In this document: piece after piece, positions 24,364-32,242 of the stretch | How the letters are laid out: every line of letters starts with the position of its first letter | How positions within the stretch are numbered: the stretch's first letter is position 1 | Origin: an uncultured Catenibacillus sp. | GTDB lineage: Bacteria > Bacillota > Clostridia > Lachnospirales > Lachnospiraceae | NCBI GenBank assembly: GCA_934339005.1 | Contig: CAKRHR010000030.1 | Span: 1 to 32,366 of the forward strand | Direction: 5' to 3' | Length of the DNA stretch: 32,366 bases | Program-made: the position numbers and the translations under genes | The notes under the pieces: model-generated | What the model was told of the DNA's origin: nothing | The model's input: only the letters and a program-made list of their open reading frames with translations | Database searches by the model: none

Positions 24364-25515
24364 ATGGATTTTAGTTTATCAAAAAAGCATCTGCTTGCTC
24401 AGAATCTGTTCAAAGAGTTTGCTGAAAATGAAGTAAAACCTCTTGCACAGGAAACAGACGAGAACGAAGCTTTTCCAGTAGAAACAGTTAAGAAGCTCGG
24501 CGAAAACGGCTTCCTTGGCATTCCTGTTCCAAAGGAATACGGCGGACAGGGCTGTGACATTTTAACATACGCTATGTGTGTAGAAGAACTTGCAAAAGTT
24601 TGCGGTACAACATCTGTTATCGTATCTGCACATACATCACTGTGTATTGACCCTATTTTAACATATGGTACAAAAGAACAGATTGAAAAATACGTTCCAG
24701 ATCTTGCATCAGGCAAGAAACTTGGCGCTTTCGGTCTTACAGAACCAGGTGCTGGTACAGATGCTCAGGGACAGCAGACAAAAGCTGTTTTAGATGGTGA
24801 CGAATGGGTACTTAATGGTTCCAAATGCTTCATCACAAACGGTAGCTATGCAGACGTTTACATCATCATCGCTGTAACAGGTGTTGTTGAAAAACGTGGC
24901 AGAAAAGTTAAAGAAATTTCTTCATTCATCGTTGAAAAAGGTACACCAGGCTTCACATTCGGTACAAAAGAAAAGAAGATGGGTATCCGCGGATCAGCTA
25001 CATATGAATTAATTTTCCAGGATTGCCGTATTCCAAAAGAAAATCTTCTTGGCAAACAGGGCAAAGGTTTTGCAATTGCTATGCATACACTTGATGGTGG
25101 TCGTATCGGTATCGCTTCTCAGGCTCTTGGTCTTGCAGAAGGCGCACTTGATGCAACTATTGCATATGTCAAAGAAAGAAAACAGTTTGGTCGCTCAATC
25201 GCTCAGTTCCAGAATACACAGTTTGTTCTGGCTGACCTTGCTACAAAGGTTGAAGCTGCAAAACTTTTGGTTTACAAAGCTGCTATGGCTAAACAGACAC
25301 AGAAAGTTTACAGCGTAGAAGCTGCTATGGCTAAATTATACGCTGCAGAAGTAGCTATGGAAGTTACAACAAAATGTGTTCAGTTACATGGTGGTTATGG
25401 TTACATCAGAGAATACGATGTTGAACGTATGATGAGAGATGCGAAGATTACAGAAATCTACGAAGGAACATCTGAAGTTCAGCGTATGGTTATTTCCGGT
25501 AACATTTTGAAATAA
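24364..25515 (+). CDS. bcd: Butyryl-CoA dehydrogenase (Etf-linked)
   Basis: A 383-residue acyl-CoA dehydrogenase. FAD and substrate motifs FGLTEPGAGTDAQ and WVLNGSKCFITNG lie in the middle domain. The catalytic base is E367 in IYEGTSEVQRM, at the same position as in the Megasphaera enzyme. With EtfAB, which directly follows, it reduces crotonyl-CoA to butyryl-CoA. In clostridia this complex bifurcates electrons from NADH to crotonyl-CoA and ferredoxin. AAGGAGG lies seven to nine bases before the ATG. The assignment to short-chain substrates rests on the operon context as well as the sequence. Confidence 0.96.
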   Translation: MDFSLSKKHLLAQNLFKEFAENEVKPLAQETDENEAFPVETVKKLGENGFLGIPVPKEYGGQGCDILTYAMCVEELAKVCGTTSVIVSAHTSLCIDPILTYGTKEQIEKYVPDLASGKKLGAFGLTEPGAGTDAQGQQTKAVLDGDEWVLNGSKCFITNGSYADVYIIIAVTGVVEKRGRKVKEISSFIVEKGTPGFTFGTKEKKMGIRGSATYELIFQDCRIPKENLLGKQGKGFAIAMHTLDGGRIGIASQALGLAEGALDATIAYVKERKQFGRSIAQFQNTQFVLADLATKVEAAKLLVYKAAMAKQTQKVYSVEAAMAKLYAAEVAMEVTTKCVQLHGGYGYIREYDVERMMRDAKITEIYEGTSEVQRMVISGNILK

Positions 25516-25530
25516 TAAGGAGGACTTGTC

Positions 25531-26316
25531 GTGAAGATTATCGTTTGTATTAAACAGGTACCTGATACAAAGGGCGGTGTAAAATTCAACCCTGATGGTA
25601 CATTGGACAGAAGCGCAATGCAGGCTATCATGAACCCTGATGACAAAGCAGGTCTTGAAGCTGCATTAAAATTAAAAGATGAATACGGTGCAGAGGTTAC
25701 TGTACTGACAATGGGTCTTCCAAAGGCTGATGATATGCTCCGTGAAGCTATGGCTATGGGTGCTGATAAAGCTATCCTTGTTACAGACAGACTGCTTGCC
25801 GGTGCTGATACATGGGCTACATCCTCAACAGTTGCAGCAGCAATCAAAAATCTTGAATATGACCTCATTATCACAGGTCGTCAGGCTATTGATGGTGATA
25901 CAGCTCAGGTTGGTCCTCAGATTTCAGAACATCTGAACATCCCTGTAATTTCATATGCTCAGAACTTAAAAGTTGAAGGCGACAGCGTTATCGTTGAACG
26001 TCAGTATGAAGACAGATATCACGTGGTTAAAGCTAAAATGCCTTGCCTTGTGACAGCACTTTCAGAATTAAATGTACCTCGTTATATGACTCCAGGCGGC
26101 ATCTTCGATGCATACGATGAAAAAGAAGTAACAGTATGGACAAGAGCCGACCTTCCAGAGCTTGCCGATGAAAACATGGGTCTTAAAGGCTCACCTACAC
26201 AGATTGCTCGTGCATCTGATAAAGTCAGAAAGGGTGCCGGTGAACAGGTAACTCTTGACCCTGATGAATCTGTAGCTTATATCATGGGCAAATTAACAGA
26301 AAAACATATTATCTAA
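25531..26316 (+). CDS. etfB: Electron transfer flavoprotein beta subunit
   Basis: A 261-residue EtfB starting at GTG (25531), with AAGGAGG about eight bases upstream. It begins MKIIVCIKQVPDTKGGVKFNPDGTLDR, as in clostridial EtfB. The family signature around AVDGDTAQVGPQ is present as GRQAIDGDTAQVGPQISEHL near residue 115. It binds the bifurcating flavin or nucleotide with EtfA and Bcd. It follows bcd by 15 bases and precedes etfA by a short gap, so it is co-transcribed. Confidence 0.96.
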   Translation: MKIIVCIKQVPDTKGGVKFNPDGTLDRSAMQAIMNPDDKAGLEAALKLKDEYGAEVTVLTMGLPKADDMLREAMAMGADKAILVTDRLLAGADTWATSSTVAAAIKNLEYDLIITGRQAIDGDTAQVGPQISEHLNIPVISYAQNLKVEGDSVIVERQYEDRYHVVKAKMPCLVTALSELNVPRYMTPGGIFDAYDEKEVTVWTRADLPELADENMGLKGSPTQIARASDKVRKGAGEQVTLDPDESVAYIMGKLTEKHII

Positions 26317-26340
26317 GATTAAGGAAAAGTGGTGAATACA

Positions 26341-27381
26341 ATGGCATTAGAAGATTACAAGGGTGTATATGTCTATGCACAGCAGGTAGATAATAAATTA
26401 AGCGGTATCGCTTTTGAATTACTTGGAAAAGCAAAAGAACTTGCTGCTCCTTTGAACACAGAAGTTGCTGCTGTATTGATCGGTTCAGACGTTTTAGGTC
26501 TTGCTGATGAATTAGCTGCATACGGCGCAGATAAAGTTATCGTAGTTGATGACCCTGAATTAAAAGAATACAGAACAGAGCCTTATACACATGCTCTTGC
26601 ATCTGTAATTAACGAATTTAAACCTGAAATTATGTTAGTAGGTGCTACAGCTATCGGTCGTGACCTTGGCCCTCGTGTTTCTGCACGTGTGAAAACAGGT
26701 CTTACAGCTGACTGTACAATGCTTGAAATCGGTGATTTCCCTATTAACCCAATGCCAGGTAAAGAACAGAAACATAACCAGTTACTGATGACTCGTCCAG
26801 CATTCGGTGGTAACACAATTGCTACTATCGCTTGCCCTAACCATCGTCCTCAGATGGCTACTGTTCGTCCAGGCGTTATGCAGGCTATCGAAAAAATCGA
26901 AGGTGCAAAAGCTAACGTTGTTGAATACAACCCAGGCTTCACACCAGATAACAAATATGTAGAAATCCTTGAAGTTGTTAAATCTGTAGTTGATACAGCA
27001 GATATCATGGACGCTAAGATTCTCGTATCTGGTGGTCGTGGTGTTGGCAGCGCAGAAAACTTCAAGATTCTTGAAGACCTTGCTGCAGCACTTGGCGGCC
27101 AGGTAAGCTGCTCACGTGCAGTTGTAGATTCAGGCTGGAAATCAAGAGATATCCAGGTTGGTCAGACAGGTAAAACTGTTCGTCCTCAGGTATATTTCGC
27201 AATCGGTATCTCAGGTGCTATTCAGCACGTTGCAGGTATGGAAGAATCTGACATCATCATCGCAATCAACAAAGATGAAACAGCTCCTATCTTTGATGTA
27301 GCTGATTACGGTATTGTTGGCGATTTGAACAAGATCGTTCCAAAGCTTACAGAAGCTATTCTTGCTGCTAAAGAAGCTTGA
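26341..27381 (+). CDS. etfA: Electron transfer flavoprotein alpha subunit
   Basis: 346 residues from the ATG at 26341; GTG codons at 26329 and 26332 are in frame, and 26332 is a real alternative because AAGGAAAA lies just upstream of it. The C-terminal FAD-binding domain carries ILVSGGRGVGSAENF, SRAVVDSGW, QVGQTGKTVRPQVYFAIGIS and GAIQHVAGM, the standard EtfA signature. With EtfB it forms the flavoprotein that confurcates or bifurcates electrons with Bcd. It is the last gene of the operon, followed by about 120 untranslated bases and a terminator. There is no thiolase gene next to it. Confidence 0.95.
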   Translation: MALEDYKGVYVYAQQVDNKLSGIAFELLGKAKELAAPLNTEVAAVLIGSDVLGLADELAAYGADKVIVVDDPELKEYRTEPYTHALASVINEFKPEIMLVGATAIGRDLGPRVSARVKTGLTADCTMLEIGDFPINPMPGKEQKHNQLLMTRPAFGGNTIATIACPNHRPQMATVRPGVMQAIEKIEGAKANVVEYNPGFTPDNKYVEILEVVKSVVDTADIMDAKILVSGGRGVGSAENFKILEDLAAALGGQVSCSRAVVDSGWKSRDIQVGQTGKTVRPQVYFAIGISGAIQHVAGMEESDIIIAINKDETAPIFDVADYGIVGDLNKIVPKLTEAILAAKEA

Positions 27382-27433
27382 TTTAGGCTTAATTGCGACA
27401 TAGAACGAATTTAATAAATTATATAAGATAGAT

Positions 27434-27475
27434 GGGCCTGTGGCATGATAACTGTGTTATTTATGGTGTGGGCAG
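27434..27475 (+). ncRNA. Possible structured 3' untranslated RNA
   Basis: Between etfA and its terminator, GCC(T)...GGC, CAT...ATG and ATAAC-TGT-GTTAT can nest into one imperfect hairpin. With the terminator at 27505-27533 this could form a stable 3' fragment. I recognise no known RNA family here. Confidence 0.25.
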
Positions 27476-27504
27476 CATTTATCGTTGAGTCCAAGCATTG
27501 GGAG

Positions 27505-27533
27505 AGCCTCCACATTTTTTGTGGGGGCTTTTC
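27505..27533 (+). terminator. Terminator of the butyrate operon
   Basis: AGCCTCCAC (27505-27513) pairs with GTGGGGGCT (27521-27529) with one G-U pair and a six-T loop region, followed by TTTT. A canonical rho-independent terminator. Confidence 0.88.
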
Positions 27534-27586
27534 TTGTACACGAAAAGTTTTCATAATCTGCATAGTGAAGGTGATTTAGATATTCC

Positions 27587-27655
27587 GGGGTTAGAAGGTC
27601 GACTTCCTTATTGCGCGACAGCAAACGTCAGCCGACCTTCTAATCCCTGTTTTTT
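27587..27655 (-). repeat. Palindromic dispersed repeat, copy 2 (inverted)
   Basis: GGGGTTAGAAGGTC (27587-27600) pairs with GACCTTCTAATCCC (27634-27647) with one G-U pair. Read on the minus strand, the core GGTCGGCTGACGTTTGC, then AAGGAAGTCGACC, matches copy 1 at 22113-22175. The inner stem pair C-G of copy 1 is T-A here and the outer stem differs but stays paired. A T-run (27650-27655) follows on the plus strand, so this copy could also terminate transcription. Confidence 0.75.
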
Positions 27656-27747
27656 GATTATTGTTTGTAATTTCGGGATTTGAGTTTTCTGATTTGTTTT
27701 ATGTGTTTGAATGTTGCCGGTGATAGAGAAAAAGAAAATGTACAGGC

Positions 27748-27776
27748 TTGAATTTGTGACATAGGCTGTATATAAT
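27748..27776 (+). promoter_or_regulatory. Promoter of the HAD-GTPase pair
   Basis: TTGAAT (27748-27753) and a consensus TATAAT (27771-27776) are 17 bases apart, about 68 bases before the HAD phosphatase start. Confidence 0.75.
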
Positions 27777-27844
27777 GAAGAATACAAATGGCTTTAAATT
27801 TGATCACATACAATATGGATTGCTATATATGACGGAGGATTGTT

Positions 27845-28507
27845 ATGACAAAATATAAGATTGCTTTATTTGATTTGGATGGTACTTTGACGGACCCGCA
27901 GGAGGGGATTACGAATTGTGTGCAGTATGCGCTGGACAGCTATGGGATTCATGAGCAGCCGATGTCTATTCTTTTGAAGTTTATCGGACCGCCATTAAAG
28001 GAATCTTTTATGGTGTATTATGATTTTGATGAGGCGAAGGCAGAGGCGGCAGTTGAAAAATACAGAGAGCGTTTTAAAGATATTGGTATTTTTGAAAATA
28101 AACTTTTTGATGGTACGAAAACTATGCTCCAGACGTTAAAGGATGCAGGCGTGGTGCTTTGCGTGGCATCCTCAAAGCCTGAGGTTTTTGTCAAACGAAT
28201 CCTCAAGCATTTTGAAATTGAACAGTATTTTGATATTGTAAAGGGCAGTATGTTAAACGGTGAACGTGTGAATAAAGATGAAGTTATTCAGGCAGTTTTA
28301 GATGAACTTCATGACATTGTACCGGAATATCAGTTGAAAGACATTATTATGGTCGGTGACAGATTACACGATATCAAAGGTGCAAAAACAATCGGCGTGG
28401 ACAGTCTTGGTGTTGCGTTTGGTTATGGTGGCAGAGAAGAACTGGAGGCTTATGGTGCAACTTATATTGCAGATACGATGGAGGAAGTAGCAAAGTGGTT
28501 AAGATAG
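27845..28507 (+). CDS. HAD-superfamily phosphatase (Gph/PpaX-like)
   Basis: A 220-residue HAD subfamily IA hydrolase. Motif I is D10-L-D12-GT (IALFDLDGTLTDPQEGI), motif II is the S/T of LCVASSKPEVFV, and motif IV is IIMVGDRLHDIKGAK. A helical cap lies between motifs I and II. Enzymes of this type dephosphorylate phosphoglycolate, pyrophosphate or nucleotides; the substrate cannot be called here. CGGAGG lies about eight bases before the ATG. The 3' end overlaps the next gene by 13 bases, so the two are translationally coupled. Confidence 0.9.
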   Translation: MTKYKIALFDLDGTLTDPQEGITNCVQYALDSYGIHEQPMSILLKFIGPPLKESFMVYYDFDEAKAEAAVEKYRERFKDIGIFENKLFDGTKTMLQTLKDAGVVLCVASSKPEVFVKRILKHFEIEQYFDIVKGSMLNGERVNKDEVIQAVLDELHDIVPEYQLKDIIMVGDRLHDIKGAKTIGVDSLGVAFGYGGREELEAYGATYIADTMEEVAKWLR

Positions 28508-29553
28508 ATTTAATTACAGGATTTCTTGGCTCGGGAAAGACAACATTTATTCGGAAATATGCAAAATATTTGATAGACCAGGGCTATAATATTGGCATTC
28601 TTGAAAATGATTATGGCGCAATTAATGTCGATATGATGCTGCTTTCAGATTTGATGGGGGATAAGTGCGAACTGGAAATGATTTCCGGTGGCTGTGATAA
28701 AGAAACACATCGCAGACGTTTCAGAACAAAACTCATTGCAATGGGGATGTGCGGCTATGACCGTGTGCTGGTGGAACCTTCCGGTATTTATGATGTAGAT
28801 GAGTTCTTTGATGTGCTCAGAGATGAACCGCTGGACAGATGGTATGAAATAGGCAATGTATTTACGATTGTCGATGCAGCACTCGAAGAAAATCTTTCAG
28901 ATGCTTCAAAGTATTTACTTGCATCGGAAGTGGCAGATGCCGGGACAGTAATATTAAGCAAGGTGCAAAATACAGCGCCCGAGATGATTACAAAGACGAT
29001 ATCAACTTTAAATGAAGCACTGGCGCAGGTAAAATGTAACAGAAACATTAATAATCATTGTGTATTCGCAAAAAATTGGGATATACTGACAGATGATGAT
29101 TTTAAAGCATTAATGCAGGCTGGATATGTGCAGGAAAGTTATGTGAAACAGGATATTGCTGAAGCGGATGCGTTTACATCACTGTATTTTATGAATCTTG
29201 ATTTTACAAAAACACAGCTTAAATTAACGGTAGAAAAGCTTTTTAACGATACTTCCTGCGGCAATATTTTTAGAATTAAAGGTTTTATTGAGGCTGAAAA
29301 TGAGATAATCTCACCTTCAGAAAATCCAGCTTCAAAAAATTCAGTTTCAGATAGTATAGAAAACAATCAAAATTCAGATTACAGAGGTACAGTATCAGAA
29401 AAATCAAATAATCCGAGTAAAATTCACTGGCTGGAGTTAAATGCAACAAAAAATGAAATGACGTTTAAACCCGCACCGGACGGACAAAAAGTGTTGATTG
29501 TTATCGGAGAGCATTTAAATAAGACAGCAATTGAGGCTTATTTTTGTGAATAG
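28495..29553 (+). CDS. CobW/COG0523-like P-loop GTPase lacking the GCICC motif
   Basis: A 352-residue G3E-family P-loop protein with a GTG start at 28495, supported by GGAGG nine bases upstream inside the HAD gene. The P-loop is GFLGSGKTT (residues 9-17), followed by ENDYGAINVD and the Walker B-like VEPSGIYDVDEF (E94). Family members usually carry GCICC for metal binding; here the position reads ISGGC67DKETHRRRF, so only one cysteine is left. The G4 motif NKxD appears as SKVQ (155-158). A C-terminal CobW-C-like region is split by a low-complexity Ser/Asn-rich insert at about residues 283-316. Metallochaperone function is therefore doubtful. Related proteins appear common in Clostridia (recollection). 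Confidence 0.85.
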   Translation: MVKIDLITGFLGSGKTTFIRKYAKYLIDQGYNIGILENDYGAINVDMMLLSDLMGDKCELEMISGGCDKETHRRRFRTKLIAMGMCGYDRVLVEPSGIYDVDEFFDVLRDEPLDRWYEIGNVFTIVDAALEENLSDASKYLLASEVADAGTVILSKVQNTAPEMITKTISTLNEALAQVKCNRNINNHCVFAKNWDILTDDDFKALMQAGYVQESYVKQDIAEADAFTSLYFMNLDFTKTQLKLTVEKLFNDTSCGNIFRIKGFIEAENEIISPSENPASKNSVSDSIENNQNSDYRGTVSEKSNNPSKIHWLELNATKNEMTFKPAPDGQKVLIVIGEHLNKTAIEAYFCE

Positions 29554-29704
29554 ATGTTTGGAAATAGAGTTCTAATATAAAATTGAAGATTTAAGAATGA
29601 CTTCAGAATTTTTTTAGAAAATGTACATTCTAACTTCACATTTATCGCATACAATAGATATGTAGTCAAAAAACAACAAGTATGCCAAATGGGAGGTTGA
29701 TACG

Positions 29705-30340
29705 ATGTTTGATGAAGCTTATATTGAGGAAACTCATCCGATTGATACAAAAGAATACGAATACTTAACAGAACAACGTCATAATAAAATCAGTACAAAA
29801 ATACGAAAAATATATTTTAATAAAGAGATTAACTATTTAAATGGTGTGCGTCATGCGTGTGATAATTTTGACCGGTATTCCATTAATATTACAGATTTTG
29901 ACAGCAGCCGTTATCAGATAGAGCGTCAGAGTTATAGAGAGGGCACGTATTACAGCACTTATACATATTTAGATAAAGCACACTGCCTGCGCATGATTCA
30001 GGGTGACACAGTGTGGATGCGCAAGTACAATGACTCGCTGATTCGTGAGATGGCGGTCTGGTTTGAGATAAATCAGCCCAAGGTTGGTGTGGTTGTTGAT
30101 TACCAGAGAGAAACATATCATGTACGTTATGAAAATTCCATGATATTCTTTGACAGTTCGATTCGTTCGACCTATGATTTTACGCTGGAGGAACTGTTTG
30201 ACCCTGAACTTAAAATGCAGGAACGCCTTGGCAAGCATGTATGCGTGATGACCTATCGCCAGAAGGTAATGGTACCGAGAGTTATGGCGAATCTGTTAAA
30301 CTATTGTGACCATAAGAAGCTGACAGTGTCAGAATCCTGA
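29705..30340 (+). CDS. Unrecognised 211-residue protein, possibly distant VTC/CYTH-like
   Basis: I do not recognise this protein with confidence. It has 211 residues, no signal peptide and no membrane segment, and is rich in Tyr, Arg and Asp. The order YYSTYTYLD, then KVGVVVDYQRETYHV, then MIFFDSSIRSTYDF, LFDPEL, and VMTYRQKVMVPRVMANLL parallels the strand order of VTC-domain polyphosphate polymerases, with a YFD strand, an RITFD strand and an EVKY...P..I..LL end. Several of the expected basic residues cannot be matched by eye, so this is a weak structural guess. GGGAGG lies about eight bases before the ATG. It stands alone and converges with the minus-strand acetyltransferase. Confidence 0.75.
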   Translation: MFDEAYIEETHPIDTKEYEYLTEQRHNKISTKIRKIYFNKEINYLNGVRHACDNFDRYSINITDFDSSRYQIERQSYREGTYYSTYTYLDKAHCLRMIQGDTVWMRKYNDSLIREMAVWFEINQPKVGVVVDYQRETYHVRYENSMIFFDSSIRSTYDFTLEELFDPELKMQERLGKHVCVMTYRQKVMVPRVMANLLNYCDHKKLTVSES

Positions 30341-30435
30341 TGACAGCCGTCGGACGGTAGATGATTATGTTCATAAAAAATTGTTGTTATAAAATTATAT
30401 AATACGCCATTGTAAAATATTCAAAAATCATATGA

Positions 30436-30471
30436 GAAAAACAGCGCACATCAATTTCTGATGTGCGCTGT
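30436..30471 (-). terminator. Terminator of the zinc-ribbon/acetyltransferase pair
   Basis: ACAGCGCACATCA (30441-30453) pairs perfectly with TGATGTGCGCTGT (30459-30471), with a five-base loop. Read on the minus strand it is followed by TTTTTCTC, a strong rho-independent terminator. It may also stop convergent transcription. Confidence 0.88.
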
Positions 30472-30492
30472 GCTATAATATAATGGTAATCC

Positions 30493-31131
30493 TTATTCAA
30501 TAATCTGGTTATCTGCCAGAATCTCAGATTTGTATTTCATGCTGTCTTTTTCAGTGATTTCACGAATGACTTTGCATGGTACACCGGCGGCAAAACTGTT
30601 CGCTGGAATATCTTTTGTAACAACACTGCCGGCACCAATCACACAATTATCTCCAATGGTAACACCCGGGCAAACGGTAACAGAAGCACCAAACCAGCAG
30701 TTGTTGCCGATATGTACAGGCTTGGCATAACATAAATGCTTTTTATTTCCGTTGGCATCCAGCATTGCAACACGTTCATCTGCAATTAAAGGATGCACAG
30801 GTGTGACAATTGTTGTATTTGGACCAAAATCACAGTGGTCACCAATGGTAACTTCGGCATCGTCCTGAATGGTTAAATTAAAATTACCGAAAAAGAAGTT
30901 TCCGATTTTCGTATGAATGCCGTAATGGAAAAATACAGGACCCTGAATCGTACTGTTTTGTCCAAACTCACCCACCAGTTCTGAAAGAATCTGTTTGCGT
31001 TTTTCAACGTCATCCTCATAAGTATTGTTGTAATCAATATTTAATTTGTGCGCCTTTAATTTTAGTGCTTTTAATTCCGGGTCGCCGGGACAAAATAAAA
31101 TGCCGGCGGCAATTTTTTCTTCCTCTCTCAT
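30493..31131 (-). CDS. Sugar O-acetyltransferase (Maa/LacA type)
   Basis: A 212-residue left-handed beta-helix acetyltransferase. An N-terminal helical Mac-type domain (AAGILFCPGDPELKALKLKAHKL) precedes hexapeptide repeats from about residue 70 to 185, including IGDHCDFGPNTTIVTPVHP with the likely catalytic His, and the terminal IGDNCVIGAGSVVTKDIPANSFAAGVPCKVIR. It transfers acetyl from acetyl-CoA to a sugar hydroxyl, as in maltose or galactoside acetyltransferases. AAAGGAGGAG lies about eight bases before the ATG. It starts 18 bases after the zinc-ribbon gene stop and is probably co-transcribed, although no functional link is evident. Confidence 0.92.
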   Translation of the reverse strand: MREEEKIAAGILFCPGDPELKALKLKAHKLNIDYNNTYEDDVEKRKQILSELVGEFGQNSTIQGPVFFHYGIHTKIGNFFFGNFNLTIQDDAEVTIGDHCDFGPNTTIVTPVHPLIADERVAMLDANGNKKHLCYAKPVHIGNNCWFGASVTVCPGVTIGDNCVIGAGSVVTKDIPANSFAAGVPCKVIREITEKDSMKYKSEILADNQIIE

Positions 31132-31149
31132 GATAAACTCCTCCTTTGA

Positions 31150-32181
31150 TTACATTAACCAGTTTCTATTTTGTACAATGTAGTTACGCATACATAAATC
31201 ATAGATAGAACCAATTATACCAAAAAGGGCACCAAATATGATATTTAACACAAGGAATACGACAATGATTGTGCCTTGATTCTGAAAATAATAAACCATG
31301 CCAGCAGGATTAAAATCATAGGCTTTTGCCAGTTTGCGCAGTTTTGAACTCTGGACAATATTCCATACACCAAGAAATACCGTTACAAAACCATAGCCCA
31401 TGCACATCAGTGGTACACCACATACAAGCTGCATAATGGCAATAATCATCCAGATGGTTGAACTTGTTCGCATTTTTCTAGTGGCTGTATGAACAATATC
31501 CCATGATAATGAGGGATTATAAGCTCTGTTTGGAATATTATTAATGTTGTTGACATTATTATAATTATTAGCATTATTATAACTGTTAGCGATGTAATTA
31601 TTGTTGGTAGCACCATTATAATTGCCGTTGTAATTGCCATTATAATTATTATTTGGAGTGCCATAATTATTATAGCCGTTATTATACCCGGTATTACCAG
31701 CGTTGTTATTATACCCAGTATTACCAGCATTGTTATTATAGCCGTTATTATACCCGTTATTACCAGTGTTGTTATTATACCCACTGTTATTGCTAAAACC
31801 GTTATTAACGGCAAAACCATTGTTGTTATAGCTGTTATTGCCATTGTTATAAGTATTGCTGACTGCATAGTTGTTGCCGGGATTGTTATTATGACCATTA
31901 TTACTCAGCTCATTACCAGCGTTGATATATCCTGCATTGGCGTCACTGCCGGAATAACCTGTGATCCTGCTATTACCATTATTATCACTGTTAGTGCTTG
32001 TATTATTGGTATTGCTGATATCATCATGGCTGCCATAACTTTTATTAAAATAATTCTCAGGATTTTGTATGCTGTCCTGGGAATTATTCTGTTCGATTTC
32101 TGCAGTCAGTTGAATACCGCAGTTCGTGCAAAACATACTGTCATCAGACATGGTGGCGCCGCAATTCGTACAATATTTCAT
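31150..32181 (-). CDS. Zinc-ribbon membrane protein with long Asn/Gly/Tyr-rich region
   Basis: A 343-residue protein. The N-terminal zinc ribbon is C4-x2-C7-x10-C18-x2-C21. Residues about 31-220 are very low complexity, dominated by Asn with Gly and Tyr, including repeats of GYNNNAGNT and GYNN (134-172) and NGNY (181-189). The C-terminal 100 residues carry hydrophobic segments at about 242-275 and 303-327 flanking a basic stretch (KLRKLAKAYD), so it is membrane anchored. The zinc-ribbon-plus-membrane layout is common in Firmicutes proteins of unknown function; the Asn-rich linker is unusually long. AAGGAGGA (32193-32200) precedes the start. It is the first gene of the minus-strand pair with the acetyltransferase. 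Confidence 0.85.
   Translation of the reverse strand: MKYCTNCGATMSDDSMFCTNCGIQLTAEIEQNNSQDSIQNPENYFNKSYGSHDDISNTNNTSTNSDNNGNSRITGYSGSDANAGYINAGNELSNNGHNNNPGNNYAVSNTYNNGNNSYNNNGFAVNNGFSNNSGYNNNTGNNGYNNGYNNNAGNTGYNNNAGNTGYNNGYNNYGTPNNNYNGNYNGNYNGATNNNYIANSYNNANNYNNVNNINNIPNRAYNPSLSWDIVHTATRKMRTSSTIWMIIAIMQLVCGVPLMCMGYGFVTVFLGVWNIVQSSKLRKLAKAYDFNPAGMVYYFQNQGTIIVVFLVLNIIFGALFGIIGSIYDLCMRNYIVQNRNWLM
31666..31782 (-). repeat. In-frame tandem repeats coding GYNNNAGNT/GYNN units
   Basis: Within the Asn-rich region, two adjacent 27-base units coding GYNNNAGNT (residues 147-164) are flanked by related GYNNNTGNN and GYNN units. The DNA is near repetitive as well as the protein, so slippage or recombination could change the length of the region. 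Confidence 0.65.
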
Positions 32182-32233
32182 GTTGCGTTTTGTCCTCCTT
32201 AGAAAATAAAATATGCCGTACAGACTTATATAC

Positions 32234-32242
32234 AGTATAGCA
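32234..32242 (-). promoter_or_regulatory. Extended -10 promoter of the zinc-ribbon gene
   Basis: On the minus strand TGCTATACT (TGn plus TATACT, 32242-32234) lies about 50 bases upstream of the start. The -35 region (TTTTAA) is weak. Confidence 0.45.

Noticed and set aside
27498..27683. 61-residue plus-strand open frame downstream of etfA
   Set aside because: It runs across the operon terminator and the palindromic repeat and lacks a ribosome binding site. Its ANVSRP stretch also appears on the minus strand at 22117-22323 only because both cover the same DNA repeat.
31446..31898. 150-residue minus-strand frame rich in Ile and Thr
   Set aside because: It is a shifted-frame reading of the Asn codon repeats (AAT/AAC) of the zinc-ribbon protein; the composition is an artefact of low-complexity DNA.
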